A stretch of DNA of 20,568 nucleotides from Bordetella parapertussis (lineage in GTDB: Bacteria; Cyanobacteriota; Cyanobacteriia; PCC-6307; Cyanobiaceae). Each line of letters begins with the position of its first letter. The first letter of the stretch is position 1. The stretch is taken from contig CALPMR020000019.1 in the NCBI GenBank assembly GCA_943324725.2, forward strand, positions 1-20,568. The letters are read 5' to 3'. Below the pieces are notes generated by a model. The model did no database searches, was not told where the DNA came from, and was given only the letters and a program-made list of their open reading frames with translations. The position numbers and the translations under genes are program-made. Of the stretch, positions 20,023 through 20,568 are shown piece after piece.

Positions 20023-20568
20023 GCGTTGCTGGTTGCTCGTCGTTGCCAGCTGTTCACGATGGCAGGCCCGACTTCAGGAGGCGCGCCCCCTGGCTTGGGC
20101 CTGCGCGCCACCAGCAGCAGCACCTCCCAGCGCAGGGGTGCGCGCGGCCAGTGGGCCAGCAGCCGGCGCAGCTGGCCTGCCGCCAAGGGGGGCTGATGGC
20201 TGGCGGTGGCCCCGAGTTGACGCAGATGGCGCAGGGTGTCCAATCCGCCCTGATCGGGGCGGCTGAAGCGCAGCTGCTGGCTGTGGTGCAGCTCCAGGCC
20301 GGCGCTGGTGGCCGTCTGGAGCAAGGCTTCGGCCCGGGGCAGGGGCAGGGCGGTGCAGGGCACGGCGGCGGCGCGGGCGGCGGCCTGCCAGGTGTCGAAG
20401 CTGCCGGCGATCGGCAAGGCCAGGGCCAGCCAGCCACCGGGCGCCAGCCGGCCGCTCCAGTGGGCCAGCTGGCCGGCGGGATCGTCCAGCCACTGCAGGG
20501 CGAAGCTCGAGAGCAGCAGGGCGGCCCCACTCAGCGCTGGCGGCAGGCCTTGGTTGAGATCCCAGGGG
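20013..20568 (-). CDS. bioC: Malonyl-ACP O-methyltransferase, C-terminal part (partial)
   Basis: The C-terminal 184 or so residues of a SAM-dependent methyltransferase are present; the 5' end lies beyond the window. The frame reads from PWDLNQGLPPALSG through LLSSFALQWLDDP, then WSGRLAPGGWLALALP and IAGSFDTW, a pattern characteristic of BioC. BioC methylates malonyl-ACP so that fatty acid synthesis can build the pimeloyl chain. The SAM-binding motif I is not included, so activity cannot be judged. The tail overlaps the bioD start by 10 bases. Context next to bioD supports the assignment over other methyltransferases. Confidence 0.85.
   Translation of the reverse strand, partial: PWDLNQGLPPALSGAALLLSSFALQWLDDPAGQLAHWSGRLAPGGWLALALPIAGSFDTWQAAARAAAVPCTALPLPRAEALLQTATSAGLELHHSQQLRFSRPDQGGLDTLRHLRQLGATASHQPPLAAGQLRRLLAHWPRAPLRWEVLLLVARRPKPGGAPPEVGPAIVNSWQRRATSNACA

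Overview
The window comes from a GC-rich cyanobacterium, most probably a unicellular picocyanobacterium of the Cyanobium/Synechococcus group. The evidence is the split beta-prime subunit of RNA polymerase (rpoC1 and rpoC2 as separate genes, with a very large insertion in rpoC2), a chlorophyll-binding high-light-inducible (Hli) protein directly behind rpoC2, Ycf35, DUF2997 and DUF3143 proteins, and six copies of the cyanobacterial palindrome GCGATCGC. The base composition (about two thirds G+C by eye) is even throughout. I see no insertion sequence, prophage, tRNA, rRNA or CRISPR array. It reads as chromosomal core sequence with several poorly characterised conserved genes.

Layout. (1) 1-6685, + strand: the end of rpoB, rpoC1, rpoC2 and a 69-residue Hli protein whose GTG start lies inside the end of rpoC2. 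(2) 6686-10519, + strand: a long hairpin, then rlmN, an EF-hand calcium-binding protein, a Coq4-like protein and an MFS transporter, all tightly packed or overlapping. (3) 10656-11975, - strand: an AmpG-like MFS permease, convergent with the first transporter. (4) 12269-15752, + strand: a 41-residue membrane protein, a HEAT-repeat protein, DUF2997, Ycf35, a [4Fe-4S] ferredoxin-like protein and an aldo/keto reductase-like protein. (5) 15789-16550, - strand: rsmG. (6) 16685-17460, + strand: a membrane-anchored J-domain protein and a DUF3143 protein. (7) 17486-20568, mainly - strand: biotin synthesis genes bioC (cut by the window end), bioD and bioA, with a 51-residue membrane protein coupled to bioD and a 96-residue hypothetical gene on the opposite strand between that gene and bioA.

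How they work together. The first block builds RNA polymerase and ties a photoprotective pigment-binding protein to it by translational coupling. The bio genes form the late biotin pathway: BioC primes pimeloyl synthesis, BioA makes 7,8-diaminopelargonate and BioD closes the ureido ring. RlmN and RsmG modify rRNA. The HEAT-DUF2997-Ycf35-ferredoxin-reductase block looks like a redox or cofactor-handling module of unknown function and is the best candidate here for an undescribed system. The EF-hand/Coq4-like/MFS trio is the second candidate. Short tandem duplications span the stop codons of two adjacent genes, ycf35 and the ferredoxin.
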